From CAWCUZ01 sp963798795 (GTDB lineage Bacteria; Acidobacteriota; Vicinamibacteria; Vicinamibacterales; SCN-69-37): a stretch of 64,000 nt of DNA. This document shows positions 1-8,309 of the stretch, one piece after another. The notes under the pieces were generated by a model. That model was not told the DNA's origin and did no database searches. It saw only the letters and a program-made list of their open reading frames with translations. Numbering within the stretch: position 1 is the stretch's first letter; each line of letters starts with the position of its first letter. The position numbers and the translations under genes are program-made. The stretch spans positions 806,001-870,000 of the forward strand of contig CAWCUZ010000002.1 in the NCBI GenBank assembly GCA_963798795.1, written 5' to 3'.

Positions 1-349
1 GCAGAAGGCGTCGATCGTCGAAATCTGGATGTCTGCCACGCGGGCGGCGAGAGCACGCCAGCGGGCGGCGGCAGCGGCGTTCTCGGCCGCCCGGCGCCGA
101 AGGGTCTCGAGCACGCGTTCGCGCATCTCGGCGGCGGCCTTGCGGGTGAACGTCATCGCCAGGATGTGGCGGGGGTCCACGCCCGTTTCGATGAGCCGCA
201 CGTAGCGGTCGACGAGCACGCGGGTCTTGCCGGTACCGGCGGAGGCTTCCAGCACCACGTGGTGCCGCGGGTCGACGGCAAAGTCGCGGGCGGCCTGGTC
301 GGGAGGCGCCGGGTCGCCGGCCGGCTCGATCAAACAGACTCGGCTGCAT
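1..349 (-). CDS. AddA/UvrD-like helicase-nuclease subunit, N-terminus (partial)
   Basis: Only the first ~116 codons are present; the gene runs off the left edge. The start chosen is ATG at 349 (MQPSLFDRAG...), which overlaps the stop of the upstream nuclease gene by 20 bases. A superfamily 1 Walker A motif, ASAGTGKTRVLVDRY, lies near residues 30-45 and motif Ia, AMTFTRKAAAEMRERV, near 60-75. In this family the protein is the motor subunit of an AddAB/RecBCD-type double-strand break resection complex, unwinding DNA with ATP. The neighbouring AddB-like nuclease, co-directional and overlapping, supports a two-subunit resection machine. Whether the missing C-terminus carries its own nuclease domain cannot be seen, so AddA and a plain UvrD-like helicase both remain possible. 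Confidence 0.85.
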   Translation of the reverse strand, partial: MQPSLFDRAGRRPGASRPGRPRLCRRPAAPRGAGSLRRYRQDPRARRPLRAAHRNGRGPPPHPGDDVHPQGRRRDARTRARDPSAPGGRERRCRRPLACSRRPRGRHPDFDDRRLL

Positions 350-3302
350 CGGCCTCCTCGGCGTCGGCCACGTATTCCTTGCGGCACACGCCGGCGTATG
401 CGCACCAGCGGCAATCGCCCGTGTTGTGCGGCCTCGGCGGGTATTCCCCGGCTTCGATCCGACCGATCGCCTCGGCAAACACACCGGCGCGCGCGACGAC
501 GACCGGTCCCGCCGGCTGGCCGGATCGCTGGAGCGGCTTGCCGGAATCGCGGTCGTCGCCGAACGCGATGTACATGGCCGAGCCGACCGGATGCGGCCGG
601 CCGTCGCGCTGCTCGAGCACGCGCTCGGCGCAGTAGGCGTAGACGGCAACCTGAACGCTGCGGTCGCGGTCCGGCTCGCGGCCGAGCTTGTAATCGACGA
701 CGCGAATCTCGCCGCTGGCGAACAGGTCGACGCGGTCGGCCTTTCCGCGGATGTCGACTCGCCGCTCGCGCAGACCGCCAAGTTCAGGAAAGGCGAACGT
801 TCCCGACACCTCGAGCTCCAGCAGCCGGCCCGCGATGTCGCCGCCCGCATCGGCCTCGAGCTCGAACACGCGCTCGGCAAAACCCCGCGCGACCAGCGAG
901 CCCAGCAGGCGCGTTTCTTCGAGCGCGCGATCGGCCTCCGGATACCGAGTCAGCGCGTCGTGCGCCAGCCCCGCGAATCGATCGAGCGCCTCGGGAAGCC
1001 GGTCGACGGTGATCGTGCCGAGCCCGTCGGCCTGCCAGCCGGCGTAGAAGCGCTCGAACAGCTCGTGCACGAGCGTTCCGCGTTCGAGCGGCGTCAGGCC
1101 GGCGCTCTGGGCGCGCTCGTCCGGCAGCCGGAGGACGGCCTCGGCGAAGTACTTGAACGGACAGGCCAGGTACTGATCGACGCGGCGCACGGCGTAGACG
1201 ACGGGATCCCTCGCCCCGACGAATCCGCGGTACGACAGCGCCGCGGGCCGCTCGGCGCGCAAGGCCAGCCAGTTGGCGGCGCCGGCTGCCAGGTGCGCCG
1301 ACCAGGGCGGATCGCGCGTGAGCCGCTCGTCGGCAAAGATGGCCGCCGGGCCGGCGGCGTCCGCGTCGATCGAGGCGACGCCGCGCGCGATCTCGACGAG
1401 CGGCGAGAGCCCGACCACCGCATCGCCCTCCAGCTCGAAGGCGTGGAGTCGCGTCGTGCCGCTCGCCAGCGAGAGCAGGTCGCGGAACACGGCCTGCTCC
1501 GCACGGAGCTGGTCCGGCTGCTGGGGCCAGCCGAGCGCCTTCAGCAACTCGGCGGTGTAAAAGATGCTGCGCCGCGGCCGCTCGGTCCATTCGCCCTCAA
1601 CCAGACCGACGAGATGGACGTGCTCGAAGTCGCCGAACCGGGCGGCGACGGCGTCCACCAGGTGCACGCCGCCGCGGCCGCGGTGCGGCGCCAGCGTGTG
1701 CGCCTCGATTGCGTGGTGGATGGCCGCGGTGAGCTGGTCCGCCGGGCGCGGAGCATCGTCGTGGCGCGCGTAGGCGTCGGCGAGCGCCTCGAGCACGCCC
1801 AGCACCGCGGCGCGCGCGCGTCGTGCGCGATCGGTGCCCGCCTCCGCTACGTCCGGCCGATGGTGACGTCGCAGGAACGAAAGGAGGGCCCGCACCTGAT
1901 CGGACGCATGGCCGCCGGTCCGAAACGCCGTCAGCTCCTCCCGCATGGTGGACGCGGCGGCCGCGGCGCGCGCGGCCCGATCGCGGTCCGCGCGATCCGG
2001 CCGTGTTCGGCCTCCGAACGCAAGGTCGACTTCACGCGGGTAGGTGTCGGCTTCGCCGGACGACCGGCGCGCGATCAGCGCCCCATCGAGCGAGGATGCG
2101 TCCTCCGGCTCGATCGCGCCTCGGCCGACGACAAACAGGAGATGGGGCGACCGGAGCAGCGCGCCGGTCGTTTCCCTGGTGCCGCCGGTGCGCGCCATCG
2201 TGATGACGAGATCGACCAGGGCCGCATACGGATCTGCCGCCAGCGGAAACGCGTCGAACGCCTCGCACGCGAGAGCCGCCTCGTCCAGCACGCGTTGCGC
2301 CAGGTAGACGTACGGCAGCGGCCGCTGGAACACGACCGCCGTCGGCGCGAGCACGCCGGACGGAGCGGGGCGGCTGCGGATGGCGCGGGCCACGTCGCGC
2401 AGCTCCTCCTCGCGATCGCGGCTGACGTGCACGAGTCGCTCGGCGTCGCCGCTCCTGGGAGGCCGCACCAGGACCGGCGCGCGCCGCGCCACCGGGTACC
2501 GGACTTCCTCGATACCCGGGAGCTCCCGCTCGATCCGCTCGCGGAAACCGGCGTCGTGCGTCTCATCGGTCACAACCACGTCGACGGCCGCAAACCCTCT
2601 CAGCCGGCCCAGCAGCGCGAAGTCGGCCGGCCAGAGGCCGCGCGGATCCGACGGGTGATCCGCCACGCCTGCGATCACGTGGTCGAACGGCAGCGGCGGG
2701 TCGTCCCCGATCAACCGTTCACGCAGGCCGTGCTCGTCGAGGCCATCGGCGGCCGCCACGGCCCGCTGATACGCCAGGAAGGTCAGGGCCAGAAAGCACG
2801 TGGCGTGCACGAGGCTCTCGCTGCCGCGGTCGGTCCCCCGCTCTACCCGCAGCTCCGAGAACAGCGCCTGGGTGAACCGCCGGACGGAACGGCCGCGTCG
2901 CCGCAGCTCGTCGTAGAAATCGAGCATGGCTGCGACGAGCCCGGGGCGAATGGCGAACGGGGCCCCGGGCATCCGGGCCCGCCGCTCGGCCGATCGGGCG
3001 GCCCGTTCGAAAAGGACCTCGCGCTCGACTCGCGACAGCCAGCGCGGAGGATCGGCGAGGGCGCCGTGCAGGCGCGCCACCCAGTCGTCACGCGTGAGCA
3101 GGTCCGGCAGGATCACCGCGGCCCTGCCGCCGGCCGCCGCGCGGCGCTCGATCGTCTGACGCAGCAACTCGGCCGCGGCGCGGCTCGGCACGACGACGGC
3201 CCGGCGCCGGGCGGCGAACGGCGGCCCGGCGAGCGCCAGCTCGCTCAGCGCCAGACGAAACCCGGCAGCATCCCGCGCGCGGACGAGCGTGCGGCGCTGC
3301 AT
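330..3302 (-). CDS. AddB-like PD-(D/E)XK nuclease with Fe-S cysteines
   Basis: A 990-residue protein, the probable partner of the AddA-like helicase downstream. The C-terminal third holds a RecB-family nuclease: CPFKYFAEAVLRL opens the domain, VRVVDYKLGRE carries the catalytic D..YK motif, and QVAVYAYCAE follows. The first Cys (CPFKYF) together with CRWCAYAGVCR near the C-terminus matches the four-cysteine iron-sulfur staple of AddB and related nucleases. The N-terminal two thirds are a degenerate helicase-like region with no clear Walker A (VVVPSRAAAELL at the usual position), as in AddB. The start is uncertain: ATG at 3302 or a GTG at 3323 that would overlap the upstream stop as GTGA. Function: processing of double-strand DNA ends for recombination. 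The frame is intact throughout, unlike many genes in this window. Confidence 0.82.
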   Translation of the reverse strand: MQRRTLVRARDAAGFRLALSELALAGPPFAARRRAVVVPSRAAAELLRQTIERRAAAGGRAAVILPDLLTRDDWVARLHGALADPPRWLSRVEREVLFERAARSAERRARMPGAPFAIRPGLVAAMLDFYDELRRRGRSVRRFTQALFSELRVERGTDRGSESLVHATCFLALTFLAYQRAVAAADGLDEHGLRERLIGDDPPLPFDHVIAGVADHPSDPRGLWPADFALLGRLRGFAAVDVVVTDETHDAGFRERIERELPGIEEVRYPVARRAPVLVRPPRSGDAERLVHVSRDREEELRDVARAIRSRPAPSGVLAPTAVVFQRPLPYVYLAQRVLDEAALACEAFDAFPLAADPYAALVDLVITMARTGGTRETTGALLRSPHLLFVVGRGAIEPEDASSLDGALIARRSSGEADTYPREVDLAFGGRTRPDRADRDRAARAAAAASTMREELTAFRTGGHASDQVRALLSFLRRHHRPDVAEAGTDRARRARAAVLGVLEALADAYARHDDAPRPADQLTAAIHHAIEAHTLAPHRGRGGVHLVDAVAARFGDFEHVHLVGLVEGEWTERPRRSIFYTAELLKALGWPQQPDQLRAEQAVFRDLLSLASGTTRLHAFELEGDAVVGLSPLVEIARGVASIDADAAGPAAIFADERLTRDPPWSAHLAAGAANWLALRAERPAALSYRGFVGARDPVVYAVRRVDQYLACPFKYFAEAVLRLPDERAQSAGLTPLERGTLVHELFERFYAGWQADGLGTITVDRLPEALDRFAGLAHDALTRYPEADRALEETRLLGSLVARGFAERVFELEADAGGDIAGRLLELEVSGTFAFPELGGLRERRVDIRGKADRVDLFASGEIRVVDYKLGREPDRDRSVQVAVYAYCAERVLEQRDGRPHPVGSAMYIAFGDDRDSGKPLQRSGQPAGPVVVARAGVFAEAIGRIEAGEYPPRPHNTGDCRWCAYAGVCRKEYVADAEEADAAESV

Positions 3303-3319
3303 CGAACGCGACCGATCGT

Positions 3320-4690
3320 TCACTGCACTTTCGGGGGACGAAGAATCGTGAGCAGCTCCTCGCGGGCGTGGCCGGCGAGCAGTTGGGCGCCGGCGGCGGC
3401 CGCCGAAGCCTCCTGGGCCGTGTTCGTGTTGGCCGAGATCAGGGCGACACGCCGGCGCGAGCACGCCTCCCGCGCCATCGACACGGCGCTCGCGAGCGTT
3501 TCATGCACGGCCCGCAGGTCCTCGGGCGGCGTGACGCGGTCGATGAGCGCCGACATCTTCTGCAGCTTCGCCTCCGACCGGGCAATCCAGTCCATGCCCG
3601 GTCCGGTCATCTCGCGGATCACGTTCAGAACGGGCTCGATGCCGTCGATGCCGGTGAAGACGGGCCGGATGGCTTTTTCGTACTCCACGTAGCTGGCCTT
3701 GTGATTGACCCAGTGCGCCAGGGCCTGCTGCCGATCGGACGCCGCCTGGACGTCGGCGTCGAGTTCCTGCGCGAGTGCACGGACCAGGGCGGGCCGCCGG
3801 ACCCCGAGTGCGCGATCGCGCGAGGCCAGCTCGCGCTCCAGTCCGAGGACCGCCGCGAGGGCCCCGCGCCGGACGGCGAGCGCCGCACGTTGCCGGATGT
3901 CGGCTGACAGAGCCGCGTAGGCGCGGTCGGCGGCCGCCTCGTCGTCGAGGCGGGCGCGAACGATGGTGCCGAGGTCCGCCAGCTCCGGATCGTCGGCCAC
4001 CACCGACGAGGCCGTGCGCAGGATCGCCAGCCGCTCGGTGGCCAGGTCGTCGAGCGAGGCGGCCGTGAGCGCCAGTTCGACCGATTCACGCAGCGCGGGC
4101 GGCGGCTGAAGCGTCTCGGACGGCGCCAGATCCGGACCGGCGCTGAGGTCGATGGCAAACGCCGATTCGCCGGCGGCCGCGCTCAGCTCGGCAATGACTT
4201 CGTCGAACAGCCCGACCAGTTCCTGCACGTCCGCGGCCCGGTACCCGTGACTGGCGGCCGACCAGGACACCAGTCGCTGCCGCGACTCGCGCGCGAGGGC
4301 CAGACGCCGCCGCGGATCCGTTTCGCGGGTCAGCAGGTCGAGGGCGCGCGACACTTCGGCCGTCAGGGCGGCGTACTCGGACTCACCGCGCGTCGCCGCA
4401 AAGCTCGCTGCGAGTACGGCGTCGGCATACCGCGCCGTGCGGTCCACGGCCACCTGGGAGACGGGCAGACTCATCAACTGCAGCTGGAGCCGCGCACCCG
4501 ATCCGACCGGGAGCATGAACACGATGCGGCTGTCGACGAGCGCATATTCGCCGTAGCTGGGCAGCCAGCGTCCATCGGAGAGGAACACGCGGAAACTGCC
4601 GGCCGGGTCGAGCACCTGCGCGCGGGCGTGCGGCGCCGACAGGACGCAGCCTGCGGCCGCCAGCGCAACGAGCCTGAGCCGGGAGATCAC
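3320..4690 (-). CDS. Exported helical protein of unknown function
   Basis: A 456-residue protein that I do not recognise. The best start is GTG at 4690 because a classical signal peptide follows at once (basic ISRLR, hydrophobic LVALAAAGCVL, cleavage after APHARA). The ORF could be extended upstream, but that part has no signal-like character. After about 60 residues of likely beta structure the chain is Ala/Arg/Leu-rich and probably alpha-helical, with no catalytic motif seen. It should be periplasmic. It overlaps the AddB-like gene so tightly (a GTGA junction is possible) that the two are likely co-transcribed, although an exported protein in a DNA-repair operon makes functional sense only as a neighbour. 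Confidence 0.6.
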   Translation of the reverse strand: MISRLRLVALAAAGCVLSAPHARAQVLDPAGSFRVFLSDGRWLPSYGEYALVDSRIVFMLPVGSGARLQLQLMSLPVSQVAVDRTARYADAVLAASFAATRGESEYAALTAEVSRALDLLTRETDPRRRLALARESRQRLVSWSAASHGYRAADVQELVGLFDEVIAELSAAAGESAFAIDLSAGPDLAPSETLQPPPALRESVELALTAASLDDLATERLAILRTASSVVADDPELADLGTIVRARLDDEAAADRAYAALSADIRQRAALAVRRGALAAVLGLERELASRDRALGVRRPALVRALAQELDADVQAASDRQQALAHWVNHKASYVEYEKAIRPVFTGIDGIEPVLNVIREMTGPGMDWIARSEAKLQKMSALIDRVTPPEDLRAVHETLASAVSMAREACSRRRVALISANTNTAQEASAAAAGAQLLAGHAREELLTILRPPKVQ

Positions 4691-4974
4691 GTCACTATTG
4701 TCGGGCAAAAGAGGCTGGCCGGCCAGCGGGCTGGCGATCGGGCTTTGGGCTCTCGGCGCTCGATCGTGAGCGTCAATGTGGAAAACCTGTGGAAGACGCG
4801 TGCAAACGCTGTGCAAGAGCTGTCGCGGGCGAACTTTTTTTCGCGCGTCATCGAACAAAGCCGGGCGAACGTGCACTTCTGGTGCAGCTTCGCAGGTGGC
4901 TTCGCTTGCGCTGGTGCGGCGCTTTCCCGATCATTAGCGGCCGGTACACATCGCATCGGAATCGCAGGACGCAA
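4691..4974. other. Divergent intergenic region
   Basis: About 284 bases between the divergently read exported protein and the small 67-residue gene. Two near-copies of the DnaA 9-mer (TGTGGAAAA and TGTGGAAGA) sit side by side around 4780-4797, which is too few to call an origin. A run of seven T occurs near 4836. I see no convincing ORF or RNA gene here. Confidence 0.4.
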
Positions 4975-5178
4975 GTGAACATCGTTCGCATTCGGGAAAC
5001 CATCAACGGCCGGTCGTACACGATCGAAGTGCAGCCGGTCGGGCGCGATCGCTGGCGCGCGCAGATCGCGCGGGTCCCGGGCGGCACGACCGCGCTCATG
5101 CCCTTCTACGGCCCCACGGCGGACGAAGCCGCCCGCCAGCTCACCGGATGGCTGAACCGGGCCGGCCGCGCGTCCTGA
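4975..5178 (+). CDS. Small conserved-looking protein (67 aa)
   Basis: GTG at 4975 starts a 67-residue protein beginning VNIVRIRETINGRSYTIEV. The pattern of alternating hydrophobic residues in the first half (strand-like), then GPTADEAARQLTGWLNRA (a helix), suggests a small two-layer alpha/beta fold such as a type II toxin-antitoxin HicB-like or dsRBD-like half domain, but no family signature is visible and I assign no function. It is not overlapped by a better ORF and its third codon positions are GC-rich, which supports coding. It stands alone, 134 bases before the tRNA-Ala gene on the other strand. Confidence 0.5.
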   Translation: MNIVRIRETINGRSYTIEVQPVGRDRWRAQIARVPGGTTALMPFYGPTADEAARQLTGWLNRAGRAS

Positions 5179-5312
5179 CCGCGTCTGCCAGAACCCTCAG
5201 CTGAGCCCGGGTGTCTGTCCCCGCTCCGCAGCGAGTGACCCCGTGGGCCCGTCCGGGCCGATCGGTTTCACTGTGCGTCAGCGGCGAGGACGCAGTCGTC
5301 GCGAAGAAGAAA

Positions 5313-5388
5313 TGGTGGACCAGACGGGAGTCGAACCCGTGACCTCATGAATGCCATTCATGCGCGCTCCCAACTGCGCTACTGGCCC
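5313..5388 (-). tRNA. tRNA-Ala(GGC)
   Basis: On the minus strand the cloverleaf is complete: acceptor GGGCCAG pairs with CTGGTCC, the anticodon stem is CATGA/TCATG with loop ATGGCAT (anticodon GGC), and the T arm ACGGG-TTCGACT-CCCGT is perfect. The CCA end is encoded at 5313-5315. Length is 76 bases including CCA. GGC reads the GCC and GCU alanine codons, GCC being very frequent in this high-GC genome. Confidence 0.95.
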
Positions 5389-5493
5389 ACGCGGAGAGAC
5401 GACAAACGTCGATTATACGGTGGCCTGCGGGGTGGTCCAAGGGCGCCGGGCGGGAGGCCGGCCCCGCCATGAGGAGGGCGCGCCGGCCGAACC

Positions 5494-5523
5494 TTGACTT
5501 GGCCGAAGCTCCGTGCCTAGACT
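5494..5523 (+). promoter_or_regulatory. Candidate sigma-70 promoter of the cold-shock gene
   Basis: TTGACT at 5494-5499 and TAGACT at 5518-5523 are separated by 18 bases. This would give a leader of about 60 bases before the ATG at 5590, typical of cold-shock mRNAs. Confidence 0.4.
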
Positions 5524-5589
5524 GGCCCCGGTTTCTCCACGCAAGACGAGCACGGGTCGGCGGGCACGCCGACCTGACGAGGTCCAATC

Positions 5590-5796
5590 ATGCCGAGCGG
5601 CACGATTGCACGACTGTTGATAGACAAAGGGTTCGGGTTCATTCGGGACGAAAGCGGCGTCGAGCACTTTTTCCATCGTTCGGCCGTCCGCGGTGCGGTG
5701 TTCGAGCTGCTGCGAGAAGGCCAGCGCGTCGAGTTCACGACCGAGGACTCGCCGAAGGGGCCTCGGGCCGCCGAGGTCCGGCTGACCGACGGCTGA
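5590..5796 (+). CDS. Cold-shock domain protein
   Basis: A 68-residue protein of CspA size. The RNP1-like motif GFGFIRDE and the RNP2-like motif EHFFHRS are both present, as in OB-fold cold-shock proteins that bind single-stranded RNA and DNA and melt RNA structure. It opens PSGTIARLLIDKGFGFI, where canonical Csps have KWFN before the glycine-rich turn; the usual WF pair is therefore missing (ARLL instead), which points to a divergent, perhaps non-cold-inducible member. It stands alone between two tRNA genes with its own candidate promoter. Confidence 0.85.
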   Translation: MPSGTIARLLIDKGFGFIRDESGVEHFFHRSAVRGAVFELLREGQRVEFTTEDSPKGPRAAEVRLTDG

Positions 5797-5925
5797 GCCA
5801 CGCGGCTCCCTCTCCCGGGCGGACTGACGCGGCGCCGCGCCGGGGCGACCTTCCCGACATCGCCCTTCGATCGCGAGGCCCGACCTTCCACGTTCCGTCT
5901 CGACGCGACGTCCTGGTGAAACGCT

Positions 5926-6023
5926 GGAAGCCAAAGGGGCCCGGTGGTCCCCCCGGTCTTCAAAACCGGTCGCTTCCCGCTGTGCGCGGGAAGGGAGGGT
6001 TCGACTCCCTCAGGCTTCCGCCA
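5926..6023 (+). tRNA. selC: tRNA-Sec(UCA), selenocysteine tRNA
   Basis: A 98-base tRNA with the hallmarks of selC. The acceptor stem is GGAAGCC/GGCTTCC followed by an encoded GCCA end. The anticodon loop CTTCAAA, closed by CCGGT/ACCGG-type pairs, carries UCA. The long variable arm (CGCTTCCCGCTGTGCGCGGGAAG) forms a strong extra stem, and the T arm GGAGGGTTCGACTCCCT is standard. In the cell it is charged with serine, converted by SelA, and delivered by SelB to UGA codons that have a SECIS. None of selA, selB or selD is in this window. The gene shows that the organism can insert selenocysteine. Confidence 0.95.
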
Positions 6024-6736
6024 CTTCTGCGCCGTTCCCGCAGCGTGCGGAAGACGGCCGTCTCGATCGTCTCGAGCGTCGCGACCGTCAGGTCGGCACC
6101 GGCCTGTTGCAGGTCCGCCCGGCTGAACGGTCCGGTTGCCACGCCAATCGCCAGAGCGCCGTGCGCCCTGGCGCAGTCCACGTCGAGCGGCGTATCGCCG
6201 ATCACGACAACCGCATTGCGATCGAACGGTCCGTGGCCGCTCGAGGCGGCGCGATCGAGCGCCACTGGAAGCAGGAGGCGGCGATCGGCGTGCTGGTCGC
6301 CGAACGCCCCGAAGGGGAACCGGTCCCACAGCGCGAAGTGCCTCAGCTTGACCGCCGCGCCGCCCTCGAAATTCCCGGTGAGCAGCCCGACGGCCACGGC
6401 TTCGAGAGCGGCGAGTCGATCGAGCAGGGCCAGCACGCCGGGCAGCACGCCGCTGGGATCGCTGACCGGCCGCCGGATCTCGTCGGCCAGGCAATCGACG
6501 TAGGCGTTGCGCAGCCGGAGGATGTCCGCGTCGGCCGGCTCGATGCCGATCGCGCGGAACACGTCGCTCACGATGGCACGATCGGTCCGCCCGGCGAGCG
6601 TCACGCCGTCGAGCGCCTGCCGTCGGCCGTGCAGCCGCTCGAAGGCGAGGTTCATGGCGCGGACGCCGGCGCGGCCCGACTGAATGAGCGTGCCGTCGAT
6701 GTCGAACAGAATCAGCAGGGGCTCGGACATGGCCAT
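5960..6736 (-). CDS. HAD-superfamily hydrolase (phosphoglycolate phosphatase-like)
   Basis: A HAD phosphatase with motif I FDIDGTLIQ near residue 12, motif II LLTGNFEG near 120, a Lys in the cap/core junction and motif IV VVVIGDTPLDVDCARA near 175. The alpha-helical cap between motifs I and II is of subclass I, as in Gph-type phosphoglycolate phosphatases. The substrate cannot be read from sequence. The last ~20 codons are antisense to the 3' half of tRNA-Sec on the other strand, giving an SLRESNPPFP-type tail that is typical of translated antisense tRNA. The natural stop was therefore probably earlier and lost by an indel, or the tail is truly shared. Two starts (ATG at 6736 and 6730) are equally good. 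Confidence 0.85.
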   Translation of the reverse strand: MAMSEPLLILFDIDGTLIQSGRAGVRAMNLAFERLHGRRQALDGVTLAGRTDRAIVSDVFRAIGIEPADADILRLRNAYVDCLADEIRRPVSDPSGVLPGVLALLDRLAALEAVAVGLLTGNFEGGAAVKLRHFALWDRFPFGAFGDQHADRRLLLPVALDRAASSGHGPFDRNAVVVIGDTPLDVDCARAHGALAIGVATGPFSRADLQQAGADLTVATLETIETAVFRTLRERRRSGGSLRESNPPFPRTAGSDRF

Positions 6737-6757
6737 GATGTGTCTGCCGTCAGGCGG

Positions 6758-7474
6758 TCATCCCAGCAGACGCCGCCAGAAACCCGCCGGCCGGATCGCG
6801 CCGGTGGACGCATCCATGTGCAGGCGTGTGCCGCCGAGCGCCGCCGTCAGCTCCGTCTGATCGCTGAGCGCGACGTAGCCGATTCCACGCGCCGCGGCAA
6901 TCCGCCGAATCGTCACGCCGATCTCGCGAGCGCTCCGGGGATCGAGGTGTTCCGCGGGACGGTCCAGGAGCAGGAGCGCGGGATCCTGCGCCAGCGCCCG
7001 CCCCAGATGCAGACGGACCCGTTGCGCCGGGTCGAGGGCGGAGACGGTCGCCTGAAGGTCCGCCGGGCCGAGCCCCGCTTCCGCCGCGAGTGCCGCGACC
7101 CGCGCGCGCACGTCCGCGGGAATCGGATCGAGCGACAGGCTCAGCGGCAGCGCCAGGTTCGCCTCGGTCGACAGGCCCTCGAGCAGCACCGCGCGGCTGG
7201 TGACCAACCCGAACCGATCCAGCGAGACCAGCCACTCGCGATCGGTCGCGATGTCGCGCGTGTTGCGGCCGTCCACCACGACGTCGCCCGCATCCGGCAC
7301 GACGGCGCCGGTCATCAGGTGGACGAACAGCTCGGCCGCGCCCGCGTCGAGGCCGTGAACGATGAGCCGATCCCCGCGGCTGATGGCCAGGCGCGCCACG
7401 CGGAGGGGGGCCTGCCCGGGCCGGCCCACCTCGACCGCGGTGATCTCGACAATCGGCGCGCGGTCGGGGGCCAT
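6758..7474 (-). CDS. ABC-type ATPase-like protein with degenerate Walker A
   Basis: A 238-residue protein with the fold order of an ABC transporter ATPase. The Walker B segment LLLLDRPAEHLDP with its D-loop is clear near residues 172-186, preceded by RVRLHLGRALAQDP, which stands where the LSGGQ signature and following helix lie. The P-loop is not functional by sequence: the expected GxxGxGKS/T reads HGLDAGAAELF, lacking GKS/T, and the LSGGQ itself has become ALDPAQR. The catalytic Glu after Walker B is Arg (LLLLDRP). It may be a non-hydrolysing partner or regulatory relic of an MlaF/LolD-like ATPase. Its ATG at 7474 overlaps the stop of the PHP gene as TGATG, so the two are translationally coupled. 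No permease gene is adjacent. Confidence 0.65.
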   Translation of the reverse strand: MAPDRAPIVEITAVEVGRPGQAPLRVARLAISRGDRLIVHGLDAGAAELFVHLMTGAVVPDAGDVVVDGRNTRDIATDREWLVSLDRFGLVTSRAVLLEGLSTEANLALPLSLSLDPIPADVRARVAALAAEAGLGPADLQATVSALDPAQRVRLHLGRALAQDPALLLLDRPAEHLDPRSAREIGVTIRRIAAARGIGYVALSDQTELTAALGGTRLHMDASTGAIRPAGFWRRLLG

Positions 7475-8309
7475 CAGCGGCGCGACGACGAACGCCTGGC
7501 GCGCAGCCGCTCGAAGTCGGCCGCAGGCAGCGACACCCGTCCGAGCGCCGCCGACCGGCCGCTGCCCGGCCCGTGGTAGTCCGACCCGCCCGTGACGAGC
7601 AGGTCGAACCGGCGCGCCAGCTCCCGGAATCGCGCGACGTCGGCGGGCTCGTGATCCGGATGGTAGACCTCGATTGCGCCCACGCCGTCCTGGATCACGG
7701 CGATCACCCGCTCGTCGTTCGGGAGCTTGACCGGATGCGCCAGCGACGCGACGCCGCCGGCCCGCTCGATGAGCGCGGCCACGTCGCGGGGCGGCGCGCC
7801 CGTGCGTTCCACATACGCCGGCCGGCCGGCGGCCAGGAAGCGGTCGAACGCATCCGGAACGTCTCGAGCGTGTCGCTGCGCCACCAGCGCCCGGGCCAGG
7901 AGCGGCCGGCCCAGCGCCTGGCCCGGGGTGAGGCGCTCCGCATCCAGCAGGCCGCCGAGATCGATCGGCACTCCAAGGCGCGCCAGCCGGGCGGCCATTT
8001 CGACGACGCGCCGCCGACGGTCCTCGCGCTGGGCCGTCAGGAACTGCTGCAGTTCGTCATGGTCGGGCTCGACGAAATAGCCGAGCACGTGGAGTCGAGT
8101 CCGTCGATCGACGGCCGTGATTTCGATGCCGGTGACGCATGCCAGTCCCCGTCGGCGAGGCGGCAGCCCGAACGGCAATCGCTGGCCGCCGTCGTGTCGT
8201 GGTCGGTGACCGCGAGCGTCGTCACGCCGGCCGCGGCCGCTTCGTCGACGAGCCCGTCGGGCGAGCTGAGTCCGTCGGAGGCGGTGGTGTGCAGGTGGAG
8301 GTCGATCAC
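7474..8309 (-). CDS. PHP-domain phosphoesterase (nucleoside-bisphosphate phosphatase/RNase AM type), frameshifted
   Basis: Metal-dependent PHP phosphoesterase. The N-terminus has DLHLHTTASDG and AVTDHDTTA (metal ligands), the middle has GIEITAV and SLAHPVKLP, and the end has TGGSDYHGPGSG, in the order seen in YciV/RNase AM, which trims short RNA 5' ends and hydrolyses 3',5'-nucleoside bisphosphates. The start is probably GTG at 8309. The frame breaks between about 8115 and 8185: the N-terminal ligands read in one frame and GIEITAV onward in another, with at least two compensating indels implied. The N-terminal frame is also open without a stop into the upstream ferritin-like domain, so a fusion cannot be excluded. 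It is coupled to the ABC-like gene downstream. Confidence 0.82.

Noticed and set aside
4775..4800. Two DnaA-box-like 9-mers, possible oriC
   Set aside because: Only two imperfect boxes, no AT-rich unwinding element and no dnaA, dnaN or gidA nearby.
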